Of a stretch of DNA of 64,000 nt, positions 24,751-33,640 are shown piece after piece; the first letter of the stretch is position 1, and every line of letters begins with the position of its first letter. Position numbers and translations under genes: made by a program. The stretch comes from Saccharothrix syringae. Lineage in GTDB: Bacteria; Actinomycetota; Actinomycetes; Mycobacteriales; Pseudonocardiaceae. Location: positions 10,850,001 to 10,914,000 of the forward strand of contig NZ_CP034550.1 of NCBI RefSeq assembly GCF_009498035.1, in the 5' to 3' direction. The notes beneath the pieces were generated by a model. The model searched no databases. It worked only from the letters and a program-made list of their open reading frames with translations, and was not told where the DNA came from.

Positions 24751-26976
24751 TCAGGTGCGCTTGAGCACGCGGGCCGCGCCGGCCGCCGCGGTGGAGGCCA
24801 GGATCCAGCCCACCGCGATCAGCGCGCTGGAGATCCACTGGGACGCACCGCTGAACCGCCACTTGCCGTCCTGGCCGAGGTCCACGATCGGGACCAGCAG
24901 GTCCACCGCCAGCAGCCACGCGTTCCAGGACGGCGACTCGTCGTCGTTGAGCTTGGGCATCTCGTGGCCGAGGAACCACAGCGCCCCCAGCAGCCAGAAC
25001 CCGGTCAGCCAGGCGATCGCCAGCCACGGCCGGTAGCCGTAGCCGACCGTCCAGTGCTGGAGGAAGCCCCACACCCGGCCCGCCACGCCCAGCTCGGCGA
25101 AGCGCCTGCGCTGCTTCTCCACCTGCACGAGCTGGGCCAGCTCCTCCTCGCCGCCGTCCCGGTACACGGCCGCCAGCTGCTCGTACGGCCCGGGCGCGAA
25201 GTCCGGCTGCACCTCGCGCAGCCAGCGCAGCCGGGTGCGCACGTCGACCTGCGGCGCGGAGGTGATCGAGCGGAAGGTGAAGTCCTCCACCTCCACCCCG
25301 CCGGTGGCCGCCCACAGGCCGGGCCCGTCGAACACCGCCGTGGCCGCGCACCGGGTGAGCAGCACCCGGCCGACCGGCGCCTGCCCGGCGTCGAGCCGCA
25401 GCACGAGCTGCTGCACGGTCAGCCCGTAGGCGTTGAGCGCGATGCCGCTGCCGGGGCCGCCCAGCCGCGCGCCCGCGAACGTGGCCATCTTGCCGACCTC
25501 GGCCAGCCGGACGCGCACGCCGCCCGCGGCGGTGAAGCCGTGGCTGCACAGCAGGTCCTTGCCGACGGTGGCCACCCGGGCGTCCAGGGACGGCTTGACC
25601 GTGCCGTCGGGCCGGCCGCGCGGCGCGAGCAGGGTCGCGCCGGAGCAGTCGAGGGTGGAGCCGATCTCCGCGTTCTGGAGCCGCAGCGAGCCGTGCGCGC
25701 GCAGGTTGCGCAGGAACAGCGTGCCGCCGACGCGCAGCCGGTCGGCGAACAGGACGTCGATGCCGGGGCCGTGCAGTTGTACGCCGGACAGGGACGCGCT
25801 GCCCCGCACGTGCGCGTCCACCAGGCGCACCTGCCCGTGGACGCGCAGGGCGGTGTCGCGGGCGCCGCCGCCGCGGAAGCCGCCGTTGACCGCGCCGCGC
25901 GCTTCGAGGTCGCCGCGGACCTGGATGCCGTCGGCGTGCAGGGCGACCGGGATGCGCTGGACCTCGCCGGCGGGCTCGGCGGGCTCGGGCCCGGTGGCGT
26001 CGGTCAGCTCCTCCACCACCTCGCGGCTGCCGATCTCCGCGCCGGACAGCCGCAGGTAGCCGCCGATGTCGGCGTTGGGCAGGCGGACCGTGCCGGAGGA
26101 GGTGAAGCCGTCGTCGAGCTCCACGTTGCCCTCGACCCGGATGCGGTCGGCGACCAGGGCGGCGGACTCGTCGGCGGTGCCGCGCGGGATGACCAGCACG
26201 GGCCGGTCGGTCACGTTGGCGTGCAGCCGGGCGCCGGAGAACACGACGTTGCCGCCGACCCGGGCGCCGTCGAGCAGGATGCGGCCCTCGGCGGCGAACC
26301 GGCCGCCCTCGGCGTCGCAGAACAGGTTGCCCGCGATGGTCACGCCGGTGGCGTCCAGGGCGTTCTGCCCGGCGTTGACCAGCCGCGCGCCGCCCAGGTG
26401 CACGCTGCCGCCGACGTTGGCGCCGCGCAGCCGGACCTCGCCGGTGGCGCGCAGGGCGATCGCCTGGAGGGAGCCGGACAGGCGGATGCGGGCGGCGAGC
26501 AGGGCGTGGTCGTCCCCGCCGTGCAGCACGGCGCCGGCCAGCCGCAGCGTGCCCTCCACCGTCGCGTCGGTCAGGTCCACCGCGTCGTCGCTGGTGAAGC
26601 CCGCCTCCAGGACCAGGTCGCTGCCCACCCGCAGGTTGCGGCCGAGCAGGCCGGGCACCCGGCAGCCGCGCATCCGCAGGCCGACCAGGCGGGCCATGCG
26701 CAGGTCCGGCTTCTCCTCGAAGGTGCAGTTCTCCAGGTCGACGACGTGGTCGACGCGCAGGCCCTCCAGCGCGAACCGGCCCACCACGTGCGCGCCGACC
26801 AGCCGCAGCGCGGCACCGCGCAGCCCGTCCGGGGGCAGGTCCGCCAGCAGGGACGACAGCAGCCCGCCGGGCACGGTGCGCCCCCGCCGGGGCGCGGTCG
26901 GGTCGAACCGCACCCGCCTGCCCGCGGCGAACGCCTCCCGCACGGTCCGCTCGACGTCCTCGCCCGAATCCGGCAC
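24751..26976 (-). CDS. Membrane-anchored beta-helix (pentapeptide-like) repeat protein
   Basis: A 741-residue protein. Residues about 60-570 consist of irregular roughly 20-residue turns built on patterns such as VEGTLRLAGAVLHG, VGGSVHLGGARLVN and VGGNVVFSGARLHA, as expected for a right-handed beta-helix of the pentapeptide type. The C-terminal 150 residues include an amphipathic helix with EELAQLVQVEKQRRRFAEL and then hydrophobic helices (WLAIAWLTGFWLLGALWFLG, ALIAVGWILASTAAAGAA), so the helix is tethered to the membrane. The arrangement recalls actinobacterial proteins annotated, without clear support, as membrane-associated oxidoreductases. No catalytic motif is visible. GTG start; no strong ribosome binding site. 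Confidence 0.8.
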   Translation of the reverse strand: MPDSGEDVERTVREAFAAGRRVRFDPTAPRRGRTVPGGLLSSLLADLPPDGLRGAALRLVGAHVVGRFALEGLRVDHVVDLENCTFEEKPDLRMARLVGLRMRGCRVPGLLGRNLRVGSDLVLEAGFTSDDAVDLTDATVEGTLRLAGAVLHGGDDHALLAARIRLSGSLQAIALRATGEVRLRGANVGGSVHLGGARLVNAGQNALDATGVTIAGNLFCDAEGGRFAAEGRILLDGARVGGNVVFSGARLHANVTDRPVLVIPRGTADESAALVADRIRVEGNVELDDGFTSSGTVRLPNADIGGYLRLSGAEIGSREVVEELTDATGPEPAEPAGEVQRIPVALHADGIQVRGDLEARGAVNGGFRGGGARDTALRVHGQVRLVDAHVRGSASLSGVQLHGPGIDVLFADRLRVGGTLFLRNLRAHGSLRLQNAEIGSTLDCSGATLLAPRGRPDGTVKPSLDARVATVGKDLLCSHGFTAAGGVRVRLAEVGKMATFAGARLGGPGSGIALNAYGLTVQQLVLRLDAGQAPVGRVLLTRCAATAVFDGPGLWAATGGVEVEDFTFRSITSAPQVDVRTRLRWLREVQPDFAPGPYEQLAAVYRDGGEEELAQLVQVEKQRRRFAELGVAGRVWGFLQHWTVGYGYRPWLAIAWLTGFWLLGALWFLGHEMPKLNDDESPSWNAWLLAVDLLVPIVDLGQDGKWRFSGASQWISSALIAVGWILASTAAAGAARVLKRT

Positions 26977-27071
26977 ACCCGGATCCGATCACCCGGGACG
27001 CGGCCGCCGCCAGGTTTTCGTGGTTTCCGTCGCACGGCGCTCGTCGTCGCACGCGGGCGTGCCGGCGGGGA

Positions 27072-27077
27072 TAACGT
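27072..27077 (+). promoter_or_regulatory. -10 element, leaderless transcript (AI-2E family gene)
   Basis: TAACGT ends 6 nt before GTG 27084. Confidence 0.45.
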
Positions 27078-27083
27078 GATCGC

Positions 27084-28277
27084 GTGACGGGGAACGGGTG
27101 GGAGAGCAAGAGGGTGCCCCGGCTGCTGCGCGTGAGCGCGGCGCTGAGCTGGCGGTTCGTGGCGGTGGTCGCCGCCCTGTACGTGGTGGCCACGGTGGTC
27201 GGGTACCTGGCCACGATCGTCATCCCGGTCGGGGTGGCGCTGCTGCTGGCGGCGCTGCTGTCGCCGGCGGTGTCCCAGCTCAACCGGGCGCGCGTGCCGC
27301 GCGGCCTGGCCACGGGCCTGGTGCTGGTCGGCGGGATAGCGGTGGTCGGCGGCGTGCTCACCTTCGTGATCACGGAGTTCTCCAAGGGCCTGCCGGACCT
27401 CCAGGACCAGGTCAGCGCGAGCCTGGACACGATCCGGGACTGGCTGCGCGACGGTCCGCTGCACCTGAGCGACGTGCAGTTGCAGGAGTACCTGGACCGC
27501 GTGGTGGCCGAGCTGCAGGAGAACCAGGCCGAGATCACCTCGGGCGCGCTGACCACGGCCGCGACCGTCGGCGAGATCCTGACCGGCCTGCTGCTGGCGC
27601 TGTTCACGCTCATCTTCTTCCTGCACGACGGCGACGGGATCTGGCGGTTCCTGATCCGGGTCGTGCCCGCCGACGTGCGCGACCGGGCGGACGTGGCCGG
27701 GCGGCGCGGGTTCGCCTCGCTGGTGTCCTACGTGCGGGCGACCGCGCTGGTGGCGGTGGTGGACGCGGTCGGCGTGGGCATCGGCCTGTGGCTGGTGGAC
27801 GTGCCGCTGGTGGTGCCGCTGTCGGCGCTGGTGTTCCTCGGCGCGTTCATCCCGATCATCGGCGCGGTGGTCACCGGCGCGGTGGCGGTGCTGGTCGCGC
27901 TGGTGGCCAACGGGCCGGTGGCGGCGCTGATCATCCTGGCCGTGCTGATCGGCGTGATGCAGCTGGAGAGCCACGTGCTCCAGCCGCTGCTGCTGGGTCG
28001 CGCGGTGAAGCTGCACCCGCTGGCGGTGGTGCTGGCGATCACCGCCGGGTTGGTGGTCGGGGGGATCTCGGGCGCGCTGCTGTCCGTGCCGCTGCTGGCG
28101 GTGCTGAACTCGGGCATCCGGTCGCTGCTGTCGGAGTCGGACCGGGCCGTGGAGCCGCGCGACGTGGACGTGCACGAGCCGCAGGAGAGCGGCGCGGTGG
28201 ACACGGCGGGTGAGCGGGTGGAGGACATCGGCGGCGGCGAGGCGCCCGACGCCGGGCACAGCGGGCGGCAGGTCTAG
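27084..28277 (+). CDS. AI-2E family transporter (PerM/TqsA type)
   Basis: A 397-residue polytopic membrane protein of the AI-2E exporter-like family (formerly UPF0118). Seven to eight hydrophobic helices are seen, starting with WRFVAVVAALYVVATVVGYLA. The long loop after helix 3 (GLPDLQDQVSASLDTIRDWL to LQENQAEI) is typical. Diagnostic late motifs are ALVFLGAFIPIIGA, LESHVLQPLLLGRAVKLHPL and LAITAGLVVGGISGALLSVPLLAVLN. Substrates differ between family members, so quorum-signal export is not implied. The C-terminus is charged and cytoplasmic. It converges with the diguanylate cyclase gene. Confidence 0.93.
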   Translation: MTGNGWESKRVPRLLRVSAALSWRFVAVVAALYVVATVVGYLATIVIPVGVALLLAALLSPAVSQLNRARVPRGLATGLVLVGGIAVVGGVLTFVITEFSKGLPDLQDQVSASLDTIRDWLRDGPLHLSDVQLQEYLDRVVAELQENQAEITSGALTTAATVGEILTGLLLALFTLIFFLHDGDGIWRFLIRVVPADVRDRADVAGRRGFASLVSYVRATALVAVVDAVGVGIGLWLVDVPLVVPLSALVFLGAFIPIIGAVVTGAVAVLVALVANGPVAALIILAVLIGVMQLESHVLQPLLLGRAVKLHPLAVVLAITAGLVVGGISGALLSVPLLAVLNSGIRSLLSESDRAVEPRDVDVHEPQESGAVDTAGERVEDIGGGEAPDAGHSGRQV

Positions 28278-28323
28278 GCGGGCGGGCCGGCGGCCCCGAC
28301 CCGACCCGCCTACCCGCTCGGCC

Positions 28324-29520
28324 CTAGGCCATCTCGACCAGGTTGCGGCCGTAGCCCTTGGCGGCCAGCAGGGCGGCGTCGGCGGCGACCAGCAGGTCGG
28401 GCAGCTCGTACCCGAAGCGCTGGGTGGTGGCCACGCCGATGCTCACGGTCAGGCCGGTGAGCAGGTGCTCCTGGCCGTGCGTGTCGACCGTCGGCACGGC
28501 CAGGGCGGCCACGGCGTGCCGGATGCGCTGGGCGACCGAGCGGGCCACGGCGGGCTCGGCGTCGGGCAGCAGCACCACGAACTCCTCGCCGCCGAAGCGG
28601 CCCACCAGGTCGCCGCTGCGCACGGTGCCGGTCAGCAGCAGGGCCACCGCGCTCAGCGCCGAGTCGCCCGCCAGGTGCCCGACCTCGTCGTTGACCCGCT
28701 TGAAGTGGTCGAGGTCGAGCAGCATCACGGCCATCGGCCGGTCGCGGACGCGGGCCTTGGCCAGCTCCGAGCGCGCCCGGCCGTCCCAGTGCACCGCGTT
28801 GGCCAGGCCGGTCTTGGCGTCGCGCTGCGCCGACCGGCGCCACTGCGGCAGCTGGGCGGCGCGTTCGAGCAGGGCCAGCGGCGGGCCGGCCAGCAGGGCG
28901 TGCACCGCGTCGGTGACGGCGGCGCAGCCCATCAGGCCGCCGATGCTGACCGCGACCACGCCCAGGACCACGTCGATCGGCTCGCCGACGACCTCCTCGC
29001 CGGGCGCGCCGGGGCTGCGCAGCTTCAGGCCGACCGAGATCAGGCCCGCGCGGACCACCAGCAGCACGGTCGCGCCCAGGACCAGCGCGCCCAGGTGCAG
29101 GTCGGGCTGCTCCCAGCCGATGGCGTACCGGGCGGCGAACACCGCCAGCGCGCTCGCGGACAGGGTGAACACCCAGCGGTGCGATTCGGGGCGCTGCGCC
29201 AGCACGCCGTGCAGGGCCGGGCCGAACAGCAGCAGGACCAGCAGGTTGCACGGCAGCGCCAGCACGCCCGCGGCCAGGTAGCACAGGTGCGCGGCCCACG
29301 GGTTGCGCTCGGTCTCGCCCATCCGGTGGCTGTGGATGGAGCTGCCGATGATGACCGCGCCGGCGGTGGCCGCGATGGCGGCGAACCGGCCGATCTCACC
29401 GGGCTGCGGCTGCGGCGACGACGCGATCACGTGCACCACGAGCGCGAGCGCGCAGGCGTCGACGAACAACCAGTAGGCCAGGGCGGAGCGCCGCAGCGTC
29501 CACAGTGGCCAGTGGCGCAC
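28324..29520 (-). CDS. Membrane-bound diguanylate cyclase (GGDEF)
   Basis: Synthesises c-di-GMP from two GTP. Residues 1-215 contain six or more membrane helices of a MASE-like sensor. A GGDEF domain follows: DAKTGLANAVHWDGRA, the metal-binding LLDLDHFKRVND, the intact active-site GGEEF at residues 310-314, and TGLTVSIGVATT. The inhibitory I-site RxxD is present as RSGD exactly five residues before GGEEF, so product feedback inhibition is expected. The GTG start has no clear ribosome binding site. A candidate BldD-type site lies 38 nt upstream, in the region shared with the divergent sensor kinase. Confidence 0.93.
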   Translation of the reverse strand: MRHWPLWTLRRSALAYWLFVDACALALVVHVIASSPQPQPGEIGRFAAIAATAGAVIIGSSIHSHRMGETERNPWAAHLCYLAAGVLALPCNLLVLLLFGPALHGVLAQRPESHRWVFTLSASALAVFAARYAIGWEQPDLHLGALVLGATVLLVVRAGLISVGLKLRSPGAPGEEVVGEPIDVVLGVVAVSIGGLMGCAAVTDAVHALLAGPPLALLERAAQLPQWRRSAQRDAKTGLANAVHWDGRARSELAKARVRDRPMAVMLLDLDHFKRVNDEVGHLAGDSALSAVALLLTGTVRSGDLVGRFGGEEFVVLLPDAEPAVARSVAQRIRHAVAALAVPTVDTHGQEHLLTGLTVSIGVATTQRFGYELPDLLVAADAALLAAKGYGRNLVEMA

Positions 29521-29557
29521 GGCAGCCCTCCCTCACCACAGGAGCCGACGGGCGCGA

Positions 29558-29570
29558 TCACACCCAGTGA
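29558..29570. promoter_or_regulatory. Candidate BldD-type box
   Basis: TCACACCCAGTGA contains TCAC and GTGA half-sites spaced by 5 nt, matching the outer half-sites of the BldD consensus (TnAC-n5-GTnA) but not its central A/T-G. A second overlapping TGAC-GTGA arrangement follows. It lies between the diguanylate cyclase and the sensor kinase. Confidence 0.4.
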
Positions 29571-29673
29571 CCCCAGTGAGCTTTTCATATATGTCATCTG
29601 TGGAACAGACCGCCACCTGGGGGTTAGCTGCGCCACTCGGGCACGGCAAGATTGGGGGTGAAGGGAGCACACC

Positions 29674-30816
29674 GTGCACACGAAGCCATCCGACCAGGGG
29701 ACCCCGGCGGACGAGGACCCGGTCGCCCACCTCTGGCGGGGAACGGTCGCGCTACGCATAGTGACGTTCCTGTTCGCCGTGGGCGTCACCGCGCGGCACC
29801 ACGCCGACTACCAGCGGCCCTGGCTGGCGTGGTCGGCGGTCGCGGTGATGTTCGCCTGGTCGCTGTTCACCATCCGCGCCTACGGCCGCGAGGACGGCCG
29901 GCGGCCGTGGGTGGTGGTGGCCGACGTGGTGCTGGTGTGCGGGCTGATGTCGACCTCGCAGCTGATCCTGACCGACCAGCAGTTCGTGCTGGACGTCCCG
30001 CTGATCACCACCATCTGGGCGTCCGGCCCGGTGGTGGCCGCGGCCGCGCTGGGCGGGCAGGCGGCGGGCTCGCTGTCGGGGTTCGCGGTCGGCCTGACCA
30101 CCTACCTCAACCGCGGCGCGGTCAACGTGGACGTGGTGCGAGACGTGGTGCTGCTGACCGGGGCGGGCTTCGTGATCGGCATGGCCTCGGCCACCGCGCG
30201 CCGCTCGGCGGTGCGGCTGGCGCAGGCGCTGCGCGCCGAGGCGGCCACGGCCGAGCGCGAGCGGCTGGCCCGCAGCATCCACGACGGCGTGCTCCAGGTG
30301 CTCGCCCGGGTCCGCAAGCGCGGCTCGGAGCTGGGCGGCGAGGCGGCCGAGCTGGCGCGGCTGGCCGGCGAGCAGGAGGTCGCGCTGAGGTCCCTGGTGG
30401 CCGCCGCGCCCGGCGAGTCCACCCCGGGCGGCGAGGCCGACCTGCGGCCCGCCCTCCAGCTGCTGGCCACCCCGACCGTGCAGGTGTCGACCCCGGCCAC
30501 CAGGGTGATGCTGCCCGCGGCCACCGCGTCCGAGCTGGCCGCGGTGGTCCGCGAGGCGCTGTCCAACGTGGACAAGCACGCCGGTCCGGGCGCGAAGGCG
30601 TGGGTGCTGGTGGAGGACCTGGGCGAGGAGGTCGTGGTGAGCGTGCGCGACGACGGCCCCGGCATCCCGGAGGGGCGGCTGGCCTCGGCGGAGGCGGAGG
30701 GCCGGCTGGGCGTGGCCAAGTCGATCAGGGGTCGGGTGGAGGCGCTGCGTGGGACCCTGGAGCTCCAGACGGGGCCGGGGGAGGGCACCGAGTGGGAGGT
30801 GCGGGTTCACCGATGA
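29674..30816 (+). CDS. NarL-type sensor histidine kinase (MacS-like)
   Basis: A 380-residue membrane sensor. Five or six hydrophobic helices occupy residues 25-175, with the extracytoplasmic phrase LILTDQQFVLDVPL, then a short coiled segment and the HisKA_3 dimerisation domain with phospho-acceptor His203 in SIHDGVLQVLARV. The HATPase domain has VREALSNVDKHAG (N box), VRDDGPGIP (G1) and GEGTEWEVRV (G2). The membrane-domain layout fits the MacS family of actinobacterial kinases; that family name is from memory. GTG start with GAAGGGAG 8 nt upstream. The stop overlaps the start of the response regulator by 4 nt (ATGA). Confidence 0.92.
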   Translation: MHTKPSDQGTPADEDPVAHLWRGTVALRIVTFLFAVGVTARHHADYQRPWLAWSAVAVMFAWSLFTIRAYGREDGRRPWVVVADVVLVCGLMSTSQLILTDQQFVLDVPLITTIWASGPVVAAAALGGQAAGSLSGFAVGLTTYLNRGAVNVDVVRDVVLLTGAGFVIGMASATARRSAVRLAQALRAEAATAERERLARSIHDGVLQVLARVRKRGSELGGEAAELARLAGEQEVALRSLVAAAPGESTPGGEADLRPALQLLATPTVQVSTPATRVMLPAATASELAAVVREALSNVDKHAGPGAKAWVLVEDLGEEVVVSVRDDGPGIPEGRLASAEAEGRLGVAKSIRGRVEALRGTLELQTGPGEGTEWEVRVHR

Positions 30817-31466
30817 GCGTGTCCGTGATGGTGGTGGACGACCACCCCATGTGGCGGGACGGGGTCGCGCGGGACCTGGCCGAGCGCGGCTTCGAGGTCG
30901 TGGCGACGGCGGGCGACGCCGCGTCGGCGGTGCGCATCGCCCGCGCCGTGCGCCCCGACGTGGTGCTGATGGACCTGAACCTGGGCGAGTCGACCGGCGT
31001 GGAGGCGACCACGCTGATCACCGGGTCCCTGTCGGCCACCAGGGTGCTGGTGCTGTCGGCCAGCGGCGAGCACAGCGACGTGCTGGAGGCGGTGAAGGCG
31101 GGCGCGTCGGGCTACCTGGTCAAGTCGGCGTCGGCCGAGGAGCTGGTGGACGCGGTGAACCGGACCGCGGCGGGCGACGCGGTGTTCACGCCGGGCCTGG
31201 CCGGGCTGGTGCTCGGCGAGTACCGGCGGATGGCCGCGACGCCGGACCAGGGGGACAAGCCGCAGCTGACCGAGCGGGAGACCGAGGTGCTGCGGCTGGT
31301 GGCCAAGGGGCTGACCGCCCGGCAGATCGCCAACCGGCTGGTCATCTCGCACCGCACCGTGGAGAACCACGTGCAGTCCACGCTGCGCAAGCTCCAGCTG
31401 CACAACCGCGTCGAGCTGGCGCGGTACGCGATCGAGCACGGGCTCGACGTCGAACCGGAGGGCTGA
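30813..31466 (+). CDS. NarL/LuxR-family response regulator
   Basis: A 217-residue regulator, cognate of the preceding kinase. The receiver has the acidic pair VVDDHP, phospho-acceptor Asp54 in VVLMDLNLG, the switch Thr/Ser in VLVLSASG, and the lysine in GYLVKSAS. The C-terminal LuxR helix-turn-helix reads LTERETEVLRLVAKGLTA, then RQIANRLVISHRTVENH. Translational coupling to the kinase is clear. The next gene (DUF1707) starts 2 nt after its stop codon and is likely in the same operon and could be part of the envelope response. Confidence 0.95.
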   Translation: MSVSVMVVDDHPMWRDGVARDLAERGFEVVATAGDAASAVRIARAVRPDVVLMDLNLGESTGVEATTLITGSLSATRVLVLSASGEHSDVLEAVKAGASGYLVKSASAEELVDAVNRTAAGDAVFTPGLAGLVLGEYRRMAATPDQGDKPQLTERETEVLRLVAKGLTARQIANRLVISHRTVENHVQSTLRKLQLHNRVELARYAIEHGLDVEPEG

Positions 31467-31468
31467 CC

Positions 31469-32080
31469 ATGACCGAACCCGCCGAGGCCGGCCCCGGGGG
31501 CGTCCCCGCCCAGGCCGACCCGAAGGACTTCCGCGTCTCGGACGCGGAGCGCGAGCACGTGGTGAACCTGCTGCAGAAGGCCATCGGCCGCGGGCTGATC
31601 ACGCTCGACGAGTTCACCGAGCGGACCGACACGGCGCTGGCCGCCAAGACCAGGGCCCAGCTCAACGCGGTGCTGCTGGACCTGCCGGGGATCGTGCACC
31701 GGGACCGGGCCGCCGCGCCGGTGGAGCGGAGCGAGCTGAAGACGACCATGTCGTCGGTCACCCGCAAGGGCCACTGGACCGTGCCGCAGCGGCTGGTGGT
31801 GCGCAACCGGATGGGGTCGGCCGACCTGGACTTCCGCGAGGCCGCCATCCCGCACGCCGTGGTCGACATCGAGCTGGACGTGACGGCCGGGTCGGTGAAG
31901 CTGGTGCTGCCCGACAACGCGACGGTGAACGCGGAGGGCGTGGAGCTGGCCGCGGGCACGCTGAAGGACAAGGTGGGCATCGGGGTGGACGGGCGGCCGC
32001 ACTTCGTGGTCCACGGGTACGTGCGCGCGGGCACCCTGGAGATCAAGAAGAAGAAGCCCCGCTGGTTCAAGCACGCGTGA
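31469..32080 (+). CDS. DUF1707 and LiaF-like domain protein
   Basis: A 203-residue protein with no membrane segment. The N-terminus has the DUF1707 pattern FRVSDAEREHVVNLLQKAIGRGLITLDEFTER, here divided over several helices, followed by TDTALAAKTRAQLNAVLLDLP. The second half (residues 95-195) is beta-rich with LDFREAAIPHAVVDIELDVTAGSVKLVLPD, resembling the C-terminal domain of LiaF-type cell-wall-stress proteins. It starts 2 nt after the response regulator, suggesting a three-gene operon. Biochemical function is unknown. Confidence 0.87.
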   Translation: MTEPAEAGPGGVPAQADPKDFRVSDAEREHVVNLLQKAIGRGLITLDEFTERTDTALAAKTRAQLNAVLLDLPGIVHRDRAAAPVERSELKTTMSSVTRKGHWTVPQRLVVRNRMGSADLDFREAAIPHAVVDIELDVTAGSVKLVLPDNATVNAEGVELAAGTLKDKVGIGVDGRPHFVVHGYVRAGTLEIKKKKPRWFKHA

Positions 32081-32131
32081 CGCCGGCCCGCCCGGCGTGC
32101 GGGACGCCGCCGCCCGGCCGAGGATCGGGTC

Positions 32132-33604
32132 ATGCGCTGCCTCGTCACCGGAGCGACCGGGTACCTCGGCGGGCGGCTCGTGCCGCGGCTGCTCGCCGAG
32201 GGCCACGAGGTCCGCTGCCTGGTCCGCGACCCCGGCAAGCTGCGGGACGTGCCGTGGGTCGACCGGGTCGAGGTGGTGCGCGGCGACGTGCTCGACCCGG
32301 CGTCGCTGGACGCGGCCGTGCGGGACGTCGACGTCGTGCACTACCTGGTGCACTCGCTGAACAAGCCGGACTTCGCCGACGCCGACCGGCGGGCGGCCGA
32401 GCACACCGCCCGCGCCGCCGAGGACGCGGGCGTCCAGCGGATCGTCTACCTGGGCGGGCTGCACCCGGCCGGGGTCCGGCTCTCGCCCCACCTGGCCTCC
32501 CGGCGGGAGGTCGGCGAGGTGTTCCTGCGCAGCGCGGTGCCCACCGTCGTGCTCCAGGCCGCGGTGATCATCGGGTCCGGGTCGGCGAGCTTCGAGATGC
32601 TGCGCTACCTCACCGAGCGCCTGCCGGTCATGGTCACGCCCCGCTGGGTGCACAACCGCATCCAGCCGATCGCCGTGCGGGACGTGCTGCGCTACCTGGT
32701 CGGGGTGGTGCGGCTGCCCGCCGGCGTCAACCGGACCTTCGACGTCGGCGGGCCGGACGTGCTCACCTACCTGGACATGATGAAGCGGTACGCGGCGGTG
32801 GCGGGCCTGCGGCCGCGGCGGGTGGTGCCGGTGCCGGTGCTCACGCCGCACCTGTCGTCGCACTGGGTGAACGTGGTCACGCCGGTGCCGAAGTCGATCG
32901 CCGCGCCGCTGATCGAGTCGCTGGTGCACGAGGTGGTGTGCCGGGAGCACGACATCGAGGACCTGGTGCCCGGCCCGACGACCGGCTACGAGCGGGCGGT
33001 GGCCCTGGCGCTGGCCAAGGTCCGCGACTCCGACGTGGAGACCCGCTGGTCCAACGCGTCCGTGCCGGGCGCGCCGTCCGACCCGCTGCCGTCGGACCCC
33101 TCCTGGTCGGGCGGGTCGAGCTACGTCGACGTGCGGGAGCGGCGGACCTCGGCGCCCGCCGAGCGGCTGTGGTCGGTGGTGGAGGGCATCGGCGGCGAGC
33201 ACGGCTGGTACTCGTTCCCCCTGGCCTGGGCGGTGCGCGGGTGGCTGGACCGGCTGGTCGGCGGGGTGGGCCTGCGGCGCGGCAGGCGGGACCCGCGGCG
33301 GCTGCACGTGGGCGAGGCGCTGGACTGGTGGCGGGTGGAGGAGGTCGACCGGGGCCGGCTGCTGCGGCTGCGCGCGGAGATGCGGGTGCCCGGCCTGGCG
33401 TGGCTGGAGCTCCAGGTGCTGCCCCCGGAGGACGGCTCGGCGGGCGGCTCGGTGTACCGGCAGCGGGCGGTGTTCGTGCCGCGCGGGCTGGCCGGGCACG
33501 CCTACTGGTGGCTGGTGTGGCCGTTCCACGGGCTGGTGTTCGGCGGCATGGTCCGCAACATCGCCAGTGAAGCGGAACTTACGAGTGAATTCAGAAAGTC
33601 CTGA
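32132..33604 (+). CDS. NAD(P)-binding epimerase-like protein with DUF2867 domain
   Basis: A 490-residue soluble protein of two parts. Residues 1-290 form an atypical SDR/NmrA-like Rossmann domain: CLVTGATGYLGGRLVPRLL at the N-terminus, VVRGDVLDPASL, and RIVYLGGLHP in place of the usual YxxxK region. The C-terminal part (about 330-490) matches DUF2867: RLWSVVEGIGGEHGWYS, DWWRVEEVDRGRLLRL and YWWLVWPFHGLVFGGM. Such fusions are common in actinobacteria and are thought to act on quinone or lipid-like substrates, but no substrate can be assigned. Start codon ATG with only a weak upstream GAGGAT. Confidence 0.88.
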   Translation: MRCLVTGATGYLGGRLVPRLLAEGHEVRCLVRDPGKLRDVPWVDRVEVVRGDVLDPASLDAAVRDVDVVHYLVHSLNKPDFADADRRAAEHTARAAEDAGVQRIVYLGGLHPAGVRLSPHLASRREVGEVFLRSAVPTVVLQAAVIIGSGSASFEMLRYLTERLPVMVTPRWVHNRIQPIAVRDVLRYLVGVVRLPAGVNRTFDVGGPDVLTYLDMMKRYAAVAGLRPRRVVPVPVLTPHLSSHWVNVVTPVPKSIAAPLIESLVHEVVCREHDIEDLVPGPTTGYERAVALALAKVRDSDVETRWSNASVPGAPSDPLPSDPSWSGGSSYVDVRERRTSAPAERLWSVVEGIGGEHGWYSFPLAWAVRGWLDRLVGGVGLRRGRRDPRRLHVGEALDWWRVEEVDRGRLLRLRAEMRVPGLAWLELQVLPPEDGSAGGSVYRQRAVFVPRGLAGHAYWWLVWPFHGLVFGGMVRNIASEAELTSEFRKS

Positions 33605-33640
33605 TGGACCGCACAAGCCGCCGGCGGCAGACTGCGCGCC

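Noticed and set aside
27084..28277. Quorum-sensing autoinducer-2 export
   Set aside because: The family name AI-2E does not imply this substrate, and no luxS or lsr genes are nearby.
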